A stretch of 53,046 nt of DNA from Thiotrichales bacterium (GTDB lineage: Bacteria > Pseudomonadota > Gammaproteobacteria > HK1): contig JAPOSC010000004.1 in assembly GCA_026709935.1 (NCBI GenBank), positions 1-53,046 on the forward strand. Direction: 5' to 3'. The position numbers and the translations under genes are program-made. Within the stretch, counting starts at the first letter, position 1. Each line of letters begins with the position of its first letter. Positions 25,956 through 34,285 of this stretch are shown one piece after another. Below the pieces are notes generated by a model, which did not search any database, was not told where the DNA came from, and worked only from the letters and a program-made list of their open reading frames with translations.

Positions 25956-26729
25956 ATGGACGCAACGACCATGAAGGCGCGAACCGGCGATTCCCACCGT
26001 CACCCCGGGGCGGCGGGCAAGGCACATGGCGGCAAGGCGGTCTACGGGGCAAACGTGGGGATGCTGCTGCTGGAGACCCGCTTTCCGCGCATCCCGGGCG
26101 ACGGCGGGAACGCCGAAACGTGGCCGTTCCCGGTGCTCTGGCGCGTCGTCTCCGGCGCGACCCCGGACCGAGTGGTGCGCGATCGCGACGGCATCGTCGA
26201 CGACTTCGTTACGGCCGGCCGGGAGCTGGTCGCCATGGGCGCCGACGGCATCGCCACCAACTGCGGGTTCCTGGTGCTGTATCAGGACCGGCTCTCGATG
26301 GCGTGCGGCGTTCCGGTGGCCGCGTCATCGCTCCTGCAGGTGCCCTGGGTGGAGCGGCTGCTGCCCCCCGGCCGGCGGGTGGGCGTGGTGACGGTGGAAG
26401 CGGAAAGCCTGACTCCGCGGCACCTCGAATGCGCGGGGGCCCGGCCGGACACCGCCGTCGAGGGCACCGAGGGCGGGGCCGAATTCACACGGGTGCTGCT
26501 CGGTGATGCGCTGGAGCTCGATGTGGACCGCGCGCGGGAGGAGGTCGTGGCCGCCGCCCGCCGGCTCGTCGAACGTCACCGCGATGTCGGGGCGATCGTA
26601 CTCGAATGCACGAACATGCCGCCCTACGCGGCCGAGATGTCGCGCGCCACCGGACTCCCGGTGTACGACTTCCACAGCCTCGTATGCTGGTTCCAGGCGG
26701 GACTCCGGCCCCGCAGGTTCGACCCCTGA
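25956..26729 (+). CDS. Asp/Glu racemase superfamily protein
   Basis: A 257-residue protein of the aspartate/glutamate/hydantoin racemase fold. The two active-site cysteines are visible in TNCGF (near residue 103) and LECTNMPPYA (near 218), each in half of a pseudo-symmetric structure. The segments GMLLLETRFPRIPGD and SSLLQVPW match an uncharacterised subgroup rather than MurI. Related activities include maleate isomerase and arylmalonate decarboxylase. It is divergent from tctC and shares the putative GntR operator, so it probably acts on the imported acid or a by-product. An ATG at 25971 is an alternative start. Confidence 0.8.
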   Translation: MDATTMKARTGDSHRHPGAAGKAHGGKAVYGANVGMLLLETRFPRIPGDGGNAETWPFPVLWRVVSGATPDRVVRDRDGIVDDFVTAGRELVAMGADGIATNCGFLVLYQDRLSMACGVPVAASSLLQVPWVERLLPPGRRVGVVTVEAESLTPRHLECAGARPDTAVEGTEGGAEFTRVLLGDALELDVDRAREEVVAAARRLVERHRDVGAIVLECTNMPPYAAEMSRATGLPVYDFHSLVCWFQAGLRPRRFDP

Positions 26730-26810
26730 CCGGGATTTCAACGGCATGTTCCTGCCTGGCGGGGATCGCGGGATGGCGTTGTTGCCGCAACCACAGCCAC
26801 GTCGATGGCA

Positions 26811-26834
26811 TCATTCCCGCGTGGGCGGGAATGA
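26811..26834. repeat. TCATTCCCGC palindromic repeat
   Basis: TCATTCCCGC (26811-26820) and GCGGGAATGA (26825-26834) form a 10-bp hairpin with a 4-base loop. This motif resembles the common extragenic palindromes of proteobacterial genomes. It lies between the racemase-family gene and kdsD and may serve as a terminator. Confidence 0.6.
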
Positions 26835-26970
26835 CCGCGGAGCCGGGAGGGAGATTGCGATCCGCGGGGTTTCCGGTTCACACTCGGAGTCGGGCGCCCG
26901 CGATGATCCGCCCGCCCCGGCCGAAGCCCGGCCACCACCGCCGCCCCGCTCCCGACGATCGGATCGCTTC

Positions 26971-27969
26971 ATGCCCGCCGAGCCGACCCCGCAACCCGCC
27001 GTCGACGCCGCGTTGCGTGCATCAGGCGTGTCGGTTATCGAAACCGAGGCGAGAGCACTCTCGGCGCTCGTCGACAGAGTGGACGCCCGCTTCTCCGCCG
27101 CGTGCCGACTCATGCTCGCGTGCCGGGGGCGTGTCGTGGTCACCGGCATGGGCAAGTCGGGGCATGTCGCGCGCAAGATCGCCGCGACTCTCGCCAGCGC
27201 CGGCACCCCGGCGTTCTACGTACACCCCGGAGATGCGAGTCACGGCGATCTGGGAATGATCACCGGATCGGACATGGTGATCGCGCTGTCGAATTCCGGC
27301 GAAACCGACGAAATCCTGACGATCCTTCCCATCATCAAACGCCTCCGCATCCCCCTCGTGACCCTTACCGGCAACGACCATTCGCGCCTTGCGAGCGAGG
27401 CGGACGTGAACATCGACGTGAGCGTGGAGCAGGAGGCCTGTCCGCTGGGCCTGGCTCCGACCGCGAGCACCACCGCCGCGCTCGCGATGGGCGACGCGCT
27501 CGCCATCGCGCTGCTGGAAGCCCGGGGCTTCAGCCCCGAGGACTTCGCCCGGTCGCATCCGGGTGGCCGGCTCGGCCGCCGCCTGCTCGTGCGGATCGAC
27601 GACTTGATGCACAAGGGCGCCGACGTGCCTCGCGTCGGCGCAGCCGAGACGGTCTCCAGCGCGCTGGTGGAGATGACCCGGTCGCGGCTCGGAATGACCG
27701 CGGTCGTCGACACCTCCGATCGCGTCCTCGGCGTGTTCACCGACGGCGACCTCCGGCGGGCCATCGAGAACGACGTCGACATGAAGCGCACCCGGATCGA
27801 CGCAGTCATGACCCGCGACTGCGTCACCGTCGCACCGGAGACCCTCGCGGCACAAGCGGTGCCCCTCATGCAGGAGCACGCAATCAGCGCGTTGCCGGTG
27901 GTGGATGATTCCATGCACCTGGTGGGGGCGCTGAACATGCACGATCTGTTGCGGGCAGGGGTCATCTGA
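26971..27969 (+). CDS. kdsD: D-arabinose 5-phosphate isomerase
   Basis: A 332-residue KdsD/KpsF protein that converts ribulose 5-phosphate to arabinose 5-phosphate, the first step of Kdo synthesis for LPS. The SIS domain (about 40-180) has GMGKSGHVARKIAATL and the SNSGETDEI phosphate-sugar motif, and includes the catalytic histidine region HPGDASHGDLG. A pair of CBS domains follows (about 205-330). The start at 26971 gives the standard N terminus. It is 11 bp upstream of lptC; the kdsC phosphatase gene that often lies between them is absent here. Confidence 0.94.
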   Translation: MPAEPTPQPAVDAALRASGVSVIETEARALSALVDRVDARFSAACRLMLACRGRVVVTGMGKSGHVARKIAATLASAGTPAFYVHPGDASHGDLGMITGSDMVIALSNSGETDEILTILPIIKRLRIPLVTLTGNDHSRLASEADVNIDVSVEQEACPLGLAPTASTTAALAMGDALAIALLEARGFSPEDFARSHPGGRLGRRLLVRIDDLMHKGADVPRVGAAETVSSALVEMTRSRLGMTAVVDTSDRVLGVFTDGDLRRAIENDVDMKRTRIDAVMTRDCVTVAPETLAAQAVPLMQEHAISALPVVDDSMHLVGALNMHDLLRAGVI

Positions 27970-27980
27970 GGGCAGCGATC

Positions 27981-28556
27981 ATGGCTCCGGTCCTGCGGTG
28001 GGTCCTGTACGCGGCGCTGCTGGCGGTGGCGGGAACCAGCGCATGGTTCCTGTACGCCCCTGATTTCGGCGATCACTCGGCCGAAGGGGCGTCTGCGGAT
28101 GCACCGGAGGCCTACATGGAGAATTTCGTCTCCGTGGAGATGGACAGCGCCGGTCGGCCCGGTCGGCGGGTCGAGGCGAGCTACATGGCATTCCAGGCCG
28201 ACCGGACCGTCGAGCTCACCGACCCTCGCTACGTACTCTTTCGCGACGACGGCGAACCGTGGCACGTGCAATCGGAACTCGGACGGGTGTCACCGGACGG
28301 GACGGTGCTCTGGCTGATAGGCAAGGTGGACGTCTGGCGCAATGACGCCTCCGGAACCCGCGACCTGGACATCCAGACCGAACATCTGATGGTGCTGACC
28401 GCATCGGAGTACGGGGAAACCGCCGAGCCGGTCACGATCCGTACTCCCGCGGGCACCACTTCGGGGGTGGGCATGCGGGCCTGGCTCGGGGAAACTCGCT
28501 TCGAACTCCTGTCGCAGGTACGCACCCATGTGGATGGACACAACCGGTCGCAGTAA
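27981..28556 (+). CDS. lptC: LPS export protein LptC
   Basis: A 191-residue bitopic inner-membrane protein of the Lpt bridge. A single N-terminal membrane helix (about 5-25) is followed by a periplasmic beta-jellyroll domain with the expected repeats (MDSAGRPGRRVEASYM, TVELTDPRYVLF, WHVQSELGRVSPDG). LptC receives LPS from LptBFG and passes it to LptA. It overlaps the lptA start by 29 bases. Identification rests on fold pattern and position more than on strong motifs. Confidence 0.9.
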   Translation: MAPVLRWVLYAALLAVAGTSAWFLYAPDFGDHSAEGASADAPEAYMENFVSVEMDSAGRPGRRVEASYMAFQADRTVELTDPRYVLFRDDGEPWHVQSELGRVSPDGTVLWLIGKVDVWRNDASGTRDLDIQTEHLMVLTASEYGETAEPVTIRTPAGTTSGVGMRAWLGETRFELLSQVRTHVDGHNRSQ

Positions 28557-29118
28557 GCGCGGGCGCCGACTCCGGTGCCCGCTCGTGGTCGCGCTGCTGC
28601 TGGCAGGCGCGGGCCCGACCCAGCCCCTCGTCCACGCACTGTCGACAGACAGCGATCAACCGATCGAGATCGTCGCAGATGGAGCCGAACACGACGACGC
28701 CAGAAGAATGACCACCTACCGCGGGAGCGTCGTCGTCGACCAGGGCAGCCTGCACATGACCGCCGACACCGTCATCGTCCTGTTCGACGCGAACAATCGG
28801 GTCATGAAAATCACCAGCACCGGCACCCCGGGGCACTTCAGGCAGTTGCCCGATGGCGAAGCCGACTACCGCAAGGCCTGGGCGAATCGGATGGAGTACT
28901 TTCCCGAGCAGGATCTCATCAATCTGTCCGGCGAGGCGCGCTACGAGAAGGACGGGAACCAGGTGCAGGCGGATCGGCTCGTGTACGATTCGCTCAACTC
29001 GCGCTTCCGGGCGCTGACCGACACCGCGGCGCCGTCCTCCGGCGAAGGCGCTCAGGCGGCCGGGAAGAAACCGGAGCGCGTCAGGATCCAGATCAGGCCG
29101 AAGAAGCCCACGCCGTAG
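28528..29118 (+). CDS. lptA: LPS transport periplasmic protein LptA
   Basis: A 196-residue periplasmic OstA-domain protein that forms the LPS bridge to the outer membrane. The signal segment has an Arg-rich N region and hydrophobic VVALLLAGAG, with cleavage probably after VHA near 37. The jellyroll repeats PIEIVADGAEHDDARRMTTY, GSVVVDQGSLHMTAD and INLSGEARYEKDGNQVQAD are typical. The C-terminal tail is basic and proline-rich. It overlaps the end of lptC and is followed by a 247-bp gap before lptB. Confidence 0.91.
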   Translation: MWMDTTGRSKRGRRLRCPLVVALLLAGAGPTQPLVHALSTDSDQPIEIVADGAEHDDARRMTTYRGSVVVDQGSLHMTADTVIVLFDANNRVMKITSTGTPGHFRQLPDGEADYRKAWANRMEYFPEQDLINLSGEARYEKDGNQVQADRLVYDSLNSRFRALTDTAAPSSGEGAQAAGKKPERVRIQIRPKKPTP

Positions 29119-29365
29119 AGTTCCGGCGCCTCAGGCGCCAGAATTCCGGCGCCTTCGGCGTCCATCCGCCGAATTTCAACCCGCCAAGTTTCAACGCAGC
29201 CATTCCCACCAGGCGGAACATGCGCTCGAAATCGCCCCGAATGGATGCTCCGGAGACCCGAAACTCGCCTGAATCACGCCGCGGGACCGCCCCGCGGACC
29301 ATCCGCGGGAATCGCTGGTTTCAACGCTGAGTTCCAGAGCCAGGTTCCAACGCACGACACCTCCG
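29119..29365. other. lptA-lptB gap with GGCGCC palindromes
   Basis: The stretch begins with GGCGCCTCAGGCGCC (29125-29139), a perfect palindromic arm pair, and a similar GGCGCCTTCGGCG follows at 29148. These could form a hairpin that attenuates transcription into lptB, which often directly abuts lptA. No small gene is evident. Confidence 0.45.
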
Positions 29366-30091
29366 ATGGCCACTCTCACCGCGCGCCGACTCGCGAAACG
29401 ATACCGAAGCCGTCTTGTGGTCAACGACGTGAGCCTCACCGTGCGCAGCGGAGAGATCGTCGGACTGCTCGGACCGAACGGAGCGGGCAAGACGACGAGC
29501 TTCTACATGATCATCGGCCTCGTCGCGTGCGATACCGGCATCGTGCAGGTCGACCACGACGACCTCAGCGATAGCCCGATGCACCTCCGGGCCCGGGCCG
29601 GGCTCGGCTATCTTCCGCAGGAGCCTTCGATCTTTCGCCATCTCTCGGTGCGGGACAACGTGATGGCGATTCTCGAGACACGGCCGGGAATGAGCCGGGA
29701 CGAGCGCGAGCATCGGCTCGAAACGTTGCTCGACGAATTCCAGGTGACCCGCATCGCCGATCAGCGCGGCGACAGCCTGTCCGGGGGTGAGCGGCGCCGG
29801 GTCGAGATCGCGCGGGCGCTGGCGAGCGATCCGCGGTTCATGCTCCTCGACGAGCCGTTCGCGGGAGTCGATCCGATCTCCATCGTGGAGATACAGCAGA
29901 TCATCGGGCACCTGAGCGAACGCGGCATCGGGATCCTGATCACCGATCACAATGTGCGCGACACATTGCGCATCTGCGATCGGGCCTACATCGTCAACCA
30001 GGGGACCATCATCGCCAAGGGCGCCCCGGAGGACGTCCTCGGCAACGAAAGGGTCCGGGAGGTCTATCTGGGACGGAACTTCAGGCTCTGA
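29366..30091 (+). CDS. lptB: LPS export ABC transporter ATP-binding protein
   Basis: A 241-residue ABC ATPase that powers LPS extraction from the inner membrane with LptFG. Walker A is GPNGAGKTT (about 38-46), the Q-loop region YLPQEPSIF, the signature LSGGERRR, Walker [14 protein letters not shown] and the switch histidine ITDHNVRDT. The LptB-specific GLGYLPQE segment supports the assignment over a generic branched-chain amino-acid ATPase. Partners LptF and LptG are not in this window. Confidence 0.95.
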   Translation: MATLTARRLAKRYRSRLVVNDVSLTVRSGEIVGLLGPNGAGKTTSFYMIIGLVACDTGIVQVDHDDLSDSPMHLRARAGLGYLPQEPSIFRHLSVRDNVMAILETRPGMSRDEREHRLETLLDEFQVTRIADQRGDSLSGGERRRVEIARALASDPRFMLLDEPFAGVDPISIVEIQQIIGHLSERGIGILITDHNVRDTLRICDRAYIVNQGTIIAKGAPEDVLGNERVREVYLGRNFRL

Positions 30092-30282
30092 ACCCCCGTC
30101 GCCCCGTTCCGGTCAGCGTGTCGCGCGGCCGTCGGCTTCCGACCGGAAATTCCCTTTGAAAACGGTACCGCAGTTGTAAGCGGCACCCGCTGGCTTATGC
30201 GGTACCGCCGCCTGTGCGGTACCGCGCGTCGGTCTCCCCGGCGACTGATACAATGACGGGAAACACCCGTCACTTGCAGTCG

Positions 30283-31692
30283 ATGAAACAGTCCTTGCAG
30301 CTCCGGCTGGGCCAGCATCTGGCCATGACGCCCCGGCTCCAGCAGGCCATCCGGCTGCTTCAGCTTTCCACCGTGGAGTTGCACACCGAAGTCCAGGAGG
30401 CGCTCGACTCCAACCTCATGCTGGAGCTGGACGAGGACGACACCGCCGCCGCAGACGCGGAGACCGAGGTTGCCCCGGCCGACATTCCGCGCGATCTCCC
30501 GGTCGACAGTGTATGGGAGGACATCTACGACTCCGTTTCGCCCAGCGGTGCCGCATCGACCGGCGACCTCGACGGCGCCGACCTCGTCGCCCACCGCGCT
30601 CGGACCGAATCGCTGAAGGATCGGCTCCGGTGGCAGGTATCCCTGATGCGGCTCTGCGACACCGACCAGGTGATCGCAGCCGCGATCATCGACGCCGTCG
30701 ACGAAGACGGCTATCTCGATCTGACCCTCGAAGACATCCGGCACAGTCTCGACCCCCGGCACGAAGAGTTGACGCTCGAACGGATTGAAGCGGTGCTTCG
30801 CGAGGTGCAGACCCTGGATCCTCCCGGGGTGGCGGCGCGCAACCTTCAGGAATGCCTCACACTCCAGCTCGGGCAGCTTCCCGCCGATACCGAGGGGCGC
30901 GACGCCGCGATCGCTCTGGTGACCGAACACCTCCCCCTGCTCGCATCGAAGAGCCACGGGCGGCTCATGACGGCGCTCGGACTCGACCGGCGTGAACTCC
31001 AGTGCGTCATCGACCTGATCCGCTCCCTCTCCCCACGTCCCGGTGCTGCGGTCCAGTCCTCCGCGCCGGAGTACGTGATCCCCGATGTGCTCGTGCGCAA
31101 GGAGAACCAGGCATGGAGGGTGGAGCTGAACCGGGACGCGTTTCCGAAGGTGCGCATCAACTCCCGGTACGCGGGCCTCATCCGACGCGCGGACAACAGC
31201 GCGGAGAACTACACCCTGAAGAGCCACCTGCAGGAGGCGCGGTGGCTCATCAAGAGCCTGGTGAACCGCGGCGAGACGCTGCTGAAGACCGCGACCTGCA
31301 TCGTCGAGCGCCAGCAGGCGTTCCTGGAGCACGGCGAGGAAGCCATGAAACCCATGGTGCTGGCCGACGTCGCACACGCCATCGGCATGCACGAATCGAC
31401 GATCTCGCGGGTCACCACGCGCAAGTACATGCACACGCCTCGCGGCGTGTTCGAGCTGAAGTACTTCTTCTCCAGCCATGTCCATACCAACCGCGGGGCG
31501 GAGGCGTCCTCGACCGCGATCCGCGCGGTGCTCAGGAAGCTGATCGCATCCGAGAACCCCGCGAGACCCCTGAGCGATCAGAAGCTCAAGGAGATCCTCT
31601 CGGAGCAGGGCATCAGAATCGCGCGACGCACCGTCGCGAAGTACCGGGAGGCGATGGCGATCCCGTCCTCGACCGAGCGCAGGATGCCCTAG
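30283..31692 (+). CDS. rpoN: RNA polymerase sigma-54 factor
   Basis: A 469-residue sigma-54. The N-terminal activator-interacting region MKQSLQLRLGQHLAMTPRLQ through AIRLLQLS is standard, and the short acidic region II follows (about 50-110). The core-binding domain, the helix-turn-helix (HESTISRVTTRKYMHTPRGV) and the C-terminal RpoN box ARRTVAKYRE at about 452-461 are all intact. The chosen start gives the conserved N terminus; upstream ATG at 30253 is in frame but unconserved. It lies in the conserved lptB-rpoN-hpf-ptsN order. A strong hairpin follows the stop. Confidence 0.96.
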   Translation: MKQSLQLRLGQHLAMTPRLQQAIRLLQLSTVELHTEVQEALDSNLMLELDEDDTAAADAETEVAPADIPRDLPVDSVWEDIYDSVSPSGAASTGDLDGADLVAHRARTESLKDRLRWQVSLMRLCDTDQVIAAAIIDAVDEDGYLDLTLEDIRHSLDPRHEELTLERIEAVLREVQTLDPPGVAARNLQECLTLQLGQLPADTEGRDAAIALVTEHLPLLASKSHGRLMTALGLDRRELQCVIDLIRSLSPRPGAAVQSSAPEYVIPDVLVRKENQAWRVELNRDAFPKVRINSRYAGLIRRADNSAENYTLKSHLQEARWLIKSLVNRGETLLKTATCIVERQQAFLEHGEEAMKPMVLADVAHAIGMHESTISRVTTRKYMHTPRGVFELKYFFSSHVHTNRGAEASSTAIRAVLRKLIASENPARPLSDQKLKEILSEQGIRIARRTVAKYREAMAIPSSTERRMP

Positions 31693-31746
31693 CCCGGAAA
31701 TTCACCGATTCACGGCTGCGGGCGCGAATCGGTGAAATTTCCGGGC
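31692..31746. terminator. Long hairpin after rpoN
   Basis: GCCCGGAAATTCACCGATTC (31692-31711) pairs with the reverse-complementary arm at 31726-31746 around a 14-base loop, with one extra T in the right arm. It starts at the last base of the rpoN stop codon. No T-tract follows. The arms carry the same CCCGGAAATTTCACCG motif seen after folA and near thyA. Confidence 0.6.
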
Positions 31747-31960
31747 CTGATCGGACACCGGCGTTTCCCACCGACCCGGATTTCTCGCCAGGCGCCCGAA
31801 CATCGCACCGAGTATCGCGCTGCGTGACGGTCTCCCGGGACGCCGGCGGGAATGGCGGATCGGATGCCTTGATCAGGTTGTTCCGCATCCGGGTTGCGAT
31901 ACGATCCTCGGCGAGCGTGTCCGCATTCCCCTTCGGTACTCGTCCAGCGAGGAGACGTCC

Positions 31961-32284
31961 ATGCAGATTCAGCTTACCGGGCATCATGTCGAATTGACGC
32001 CGAACCTGAGACGGTATGTCGACCGGAAGGTCGGGCGCGTCGCCCGACATTTCGATCAGGTCACGAGCGCGCGGGTGATCCTGACCGCCGAGAGACAGTC
32101 CAGCAAGGCGGAGGCGACGCTCCACGTCTCCGGCGCCGAGCTCTTCGCCAACGCCACCCATCACGACATGTTCGCCGCAATCGACCTGCTCGCCGACCGC
32201 ATCGATGGCCAGGTACGGCGACACAAGGAGAAGCTTACGGACCACCACCGCGCCGAAGGCAGCATCAAGACCCGTTTCGACTGA
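31961..32284 (+). CDS. hpf: Ribosome hibernation promoting factor, short form
   Basis: A 107-residue HPF/RaiA-like protein that binds the 30S decoding centre in stationary phase. MQIQLTGHHVELTPNLRRYV and the AEATLHVSGAELFANATHHDM to AIDLLADRIDGQVRRHKEK segments are typical of the beta-alpha-beta fold and its basic helix. It lacks the C-terminal dimerisation domain of long HPF. The start at 31961 has GAGGAGA 8-14 bases upstream. Its position between rpoN and ptsN is the conserved one. Confidence 0.93.
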   Translation: MQIQLTGHHVELTPNLRRYVDRKVGRVARHFDQVTSARVILTAERQSSKAEATLHVSGAELFANATHHDMFAAIDLLADRIDGQVRRHKEKLTDHHRAEGSIKTRFD

Positions 32285-32346
32285 TCCGCGGACGCTGCCC
32301 CGCACACCACCCGCGCCGGTCGGCCTGGCATCACGCCACGAACGAT

Positions 32347-32811
32347 ATGTCACGCATATCTCGGATCCTCGCGCCCGAGAGCGTGCGCTGCGACGTGTCG
32401 GCGACGAGCCGAAAGCGCACGCTCCAGGCTCTGGGAGACATCTTCGCGGACGCGGATTCGGCGCTCACCGCCCAGGGTGTCTTCGACCTCCTCGTCGCCC
32501 GCGAACGTCTCGGCTCGACGAGCCTCGGAGACGGCTGTGCCCTGCCCCATGCCCGCGTGCCGGGCCTCGGCCGCACCCTCGCGGCCTTCCTCCGGCTCGG
32601 CCAGGGGGTGGACTTCGACGCCCCGGATCACCGGCCCGTCGACCTGGTCTTCGGGCTGCTCGTGCCCGAGGAATCGACGGACGAGCACCTGGAAACTCTT
32701 GCGACAATCGCAGGAGTCTTCGCCGACGATCGGCTCAGGGCATCGGTTCGCTCGGAGGAGGACCCGGCCCGGATACGGGAGATCCTGGCCGGCGACCGGA
32801 CTTTCGACTGA
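32347..32811 (+). CDS. ptsN: Nitrogen PTS EIIA protein
   Basis: A 154-residue PTS EIIA domain of the fructose/nitrogen class. The phosphorylatable residue is His68 in GCALPHARV. PtsN is phosphorylated through NPr and regulates potassium and nitrogen-linked processes rather than sugar uptake. The start at 32347 gives MSRISRIL, the usual N terminus. The stop codon lies only 1 base before the left att repeat of the tRNA-Phe island, which has displaced whatever followed ptsN (commonly hprK or rapZ). Confidence 0.94.
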   Translation: MSRISRILAPESVRCDVSATSRKRTLQALGDIFADADSALTAQGVFDLLVARERLGSTSLGDGCALPHARVPGLGRTLAAFLRLGQGVDFDAPDHRPVDLVFGLLVPEESTDEHLETLATIAGVFADDRLRASVRSEEDPARIREILAGDRTFD

Positions 32812-32812
32812 G

Positions 32813-32864
32813 TGGTGGCCAGGGGCGGAATCGAACCACCGACACGCGGAGTTCAGTCCGCTGC
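32813..32864. repeat. att repeat (displaced 3' end of tRNA-Phe)
   Basis: The first 38 bases are identical to the 3' end of the tRNA-Phe gene at 37696-37733. The following bases (GTTCAGTCCGCTGC) differ from the tRNA by one mismatch and one missing base. This is the far-end duplicate created when the element integrated into the tRNA gene. It begins one base after the ptsN stop. Confidence 0.88.
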
Positions 32865-33067
32865 GATATAAAAATAAATCATTGTTTTTATGGAATATTT
32901 ATTAGATTAAATCATATATATCACCCAATTCATCTACCTATCTGGTTGCAACAGTACCGCACGATGCACCCACGATAGTGGACTGAAAGCCGTTGCAGTA
33001 GGCTTTCACTCGGAAGTTGCCGCACCGCCCAACGCCGGCCTCGACGGGAGCGCCCGGTTGGCTGCGC
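32865..33067. other. AT-rich pocket at the island's left end
   Basis: From 32865 to about 32945 the sequence is strongly AT-rich, with runs such as ATAAAAATAAATC and TTATTAGATTAAATC, in a window that is otherwise GC-rich. No gene is visible. It may be an integration-host-factor or excisionase binding region next to the att site, or foreign sequence not yet adapted to host composition. Confidence 0.55.
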
Positions 33068-33304
33068 TCAGACGAGGCCGAACAGCTTGGCGGCGATGGC
33101 GAGCACCAGGGCAGCGAGGAAGCCGAACATCCAGCGCACTTCCGAGCGGAACGCGGCGAGTTCGACTTTCGTGGCGAGTCCGTCATGGTCTGCGCTCGCG
33201 GCCTGGCGCATTCCTTCAGCGATGACTTCGGCCTGGTCGGCGTCGATGCCAGTGGCCTTGAGCTCGCGGGCGACAGCGAGCGGATTGAAGCTGGTGGAGC
33301 GCAT
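33068..33304 (-). CDS. DUF1640/CCDC90-like small membrane-anchored protein
   Basis: A 78-residue protein. The N-terminal part is predicted helical and charged (AVARELKATGIDADQAEVIA, then VELAAFRSEVRW), and it ends in one membrane helix (FGFLAALVLAIAAKLFGLV). This layout matches short DUF1640-type proteins often found in islands and prophages. Function is unknown. The ATG at 33304 is chosen because the conserved start MRSTSFN begins there; the frame extends upstream without support. Confidence 0.6.
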   Translation of the reverse strand: MRSTSFNPLAVARELKATGIDADQAEVIAEGMRQAASADHDGLATKVELAAFRSEVRWMFGFLAALVLAIAAKLFGLV

Positions 33305-33745
33305 GGCGGCGCTTCCGGAGCGTGGGTACGGTGGAGAGTGTAACCGGAACGCGAGGAATCGCCCCCTATGGCGCTGAAACCGGATTCCTGCCCGGGAACC
33401 GACGGCGAGGGCGGTGCGCCACAAGGCGACAGGGCGACCCGGGAGCCGGACTCCGGCCTGGCCGCCCGCCTTGCAGCTTTCCGTGGGTTGAGCGTGCCGG
33501 TCTGCACGCGTCGCAGTCGGGGGCGGCGGATCGCCGGCCGCGCGGCTTCGGGGTTCGGGGTTCAGGGTTCGGGGTTCGGGGTTCGGGGTTCGGGGTTCGG
33601 GGTTCGGGGTTCGGGGTTCAAACCATCAGAAATTCCTATCCGGTCCATGAGAATTCGATCTTGGACCCGTGCGTCGTATCGGCGCTACCGTGCGTACCGT
33701 CCATGGTGCGGGGCAAAGGACGCACCCCAGACGGGAGGATGCCTC
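33305..33745. other. Divergent spacer with heptamer tract
   Basis: A 441-bp gap between two divergent island genes. It holds the ten-unit GGGGTTC tract at 33550-33619. Frames through the tract give repetitive VRGSGFG-type peptides and are not convincing genes. A GGGAGGA ribosome site for the following gene lies at 33732-33738. Confidence 0.55.
33550..33619 (+). repeat. Ten-copy GGGGTTC heptamer tract
   Basis: Ten consecutive 7-base units, identical except the third, which starts with A. The G-runs could form quadruplex structures, and the perfect repetition invites slipped-strand length change. It lies about 127 bp upstream of the Calx-beta protein start, so unit number could alter promoter spacing for that gene. 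Confidence 0.85.
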
Positions 33746-34285
33746 ATGAAGCACTCGACCAGCAGAAGTTCCGGATTGTTTGCCCGGCGCCTGCGCAGCG
33801 CAGCGGCCGGCCTCGCCGCCGTCCTGATGCTGGCAGCGCTGGCCCAACCGGCGGCGGCAACGGAGACACGACCTGTATCCGGTGTCACGGCGCAGTTGTT
33901 CGCCGAGGACATCCAGGTCCGGGAAGGTGAGTACGCGATTTTCGAATTCGCATTGTCCCGCTCGTTGGACTTCGATCTCCGGTACGCCTACCGCACGCAG
34001 GACGGCTTTGCCAAGGCCGGCGAGAACTACCAGGCAACACAGGGCCATGTCGTGTTTCCCGCCGGCAAGCGGTTTGCACAGGTCCGGGTCAAGACCCACA
34101 AGGGCCGGAGCGGCCTCAGAGATTTCAAGCTGGTGCTGTCCGACGCTCAGACGCACGGCTATGGCATGGTCTGGGGCCAGTATGTGTGGACCGGGCGTTG
34201 GGTGGTCAGTGGCCTTCCCGAGACGAAGACAGTGCGCGCCTGGATTCGGAACGTGGTGAGCGCCAATCAAGGAAAGCGGCAGTAG
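33746..34285 (+). CDS. Secreted Calx-beta-like domain protein
   Basis: A 179-residue exported protein. The signal peptide covers about 1-38 (basic RRLRSAAAG, hydrophobic LAAVLMLAALA, cleavage near AAA-TE). The rest resembles a single Calx-beta domain: VREGEYAIFEFALSRSLDF, YAYRTQDGFAKAGENYQATQ, GHVVFPAGKRFAQVRVKT and FKLVLSDAQTHG. Such domains bind calcium and mediate adhesion in large surface proteins; here one domain stands alone. The start has GGGAGGA 7 bases upstream. Its role as island cargo is unknown. Confidence 0.7.
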   Translation: MKHSTSRSSGLFARRLRSAAAGLAAVLMLAALAQPAAATETRPVSGVTAQLFAEDIQVREGEYAIFEFALSRSLDFDLRYAYRTQDGFAKAGENYQATQGHVVFPAGKRFAQVRVKTHKGRSGLRDFKLVLSDAQTHGYGMVWGQYVWTGRWVVSGLPETKTVRAWIRNVVSANQGKRQ

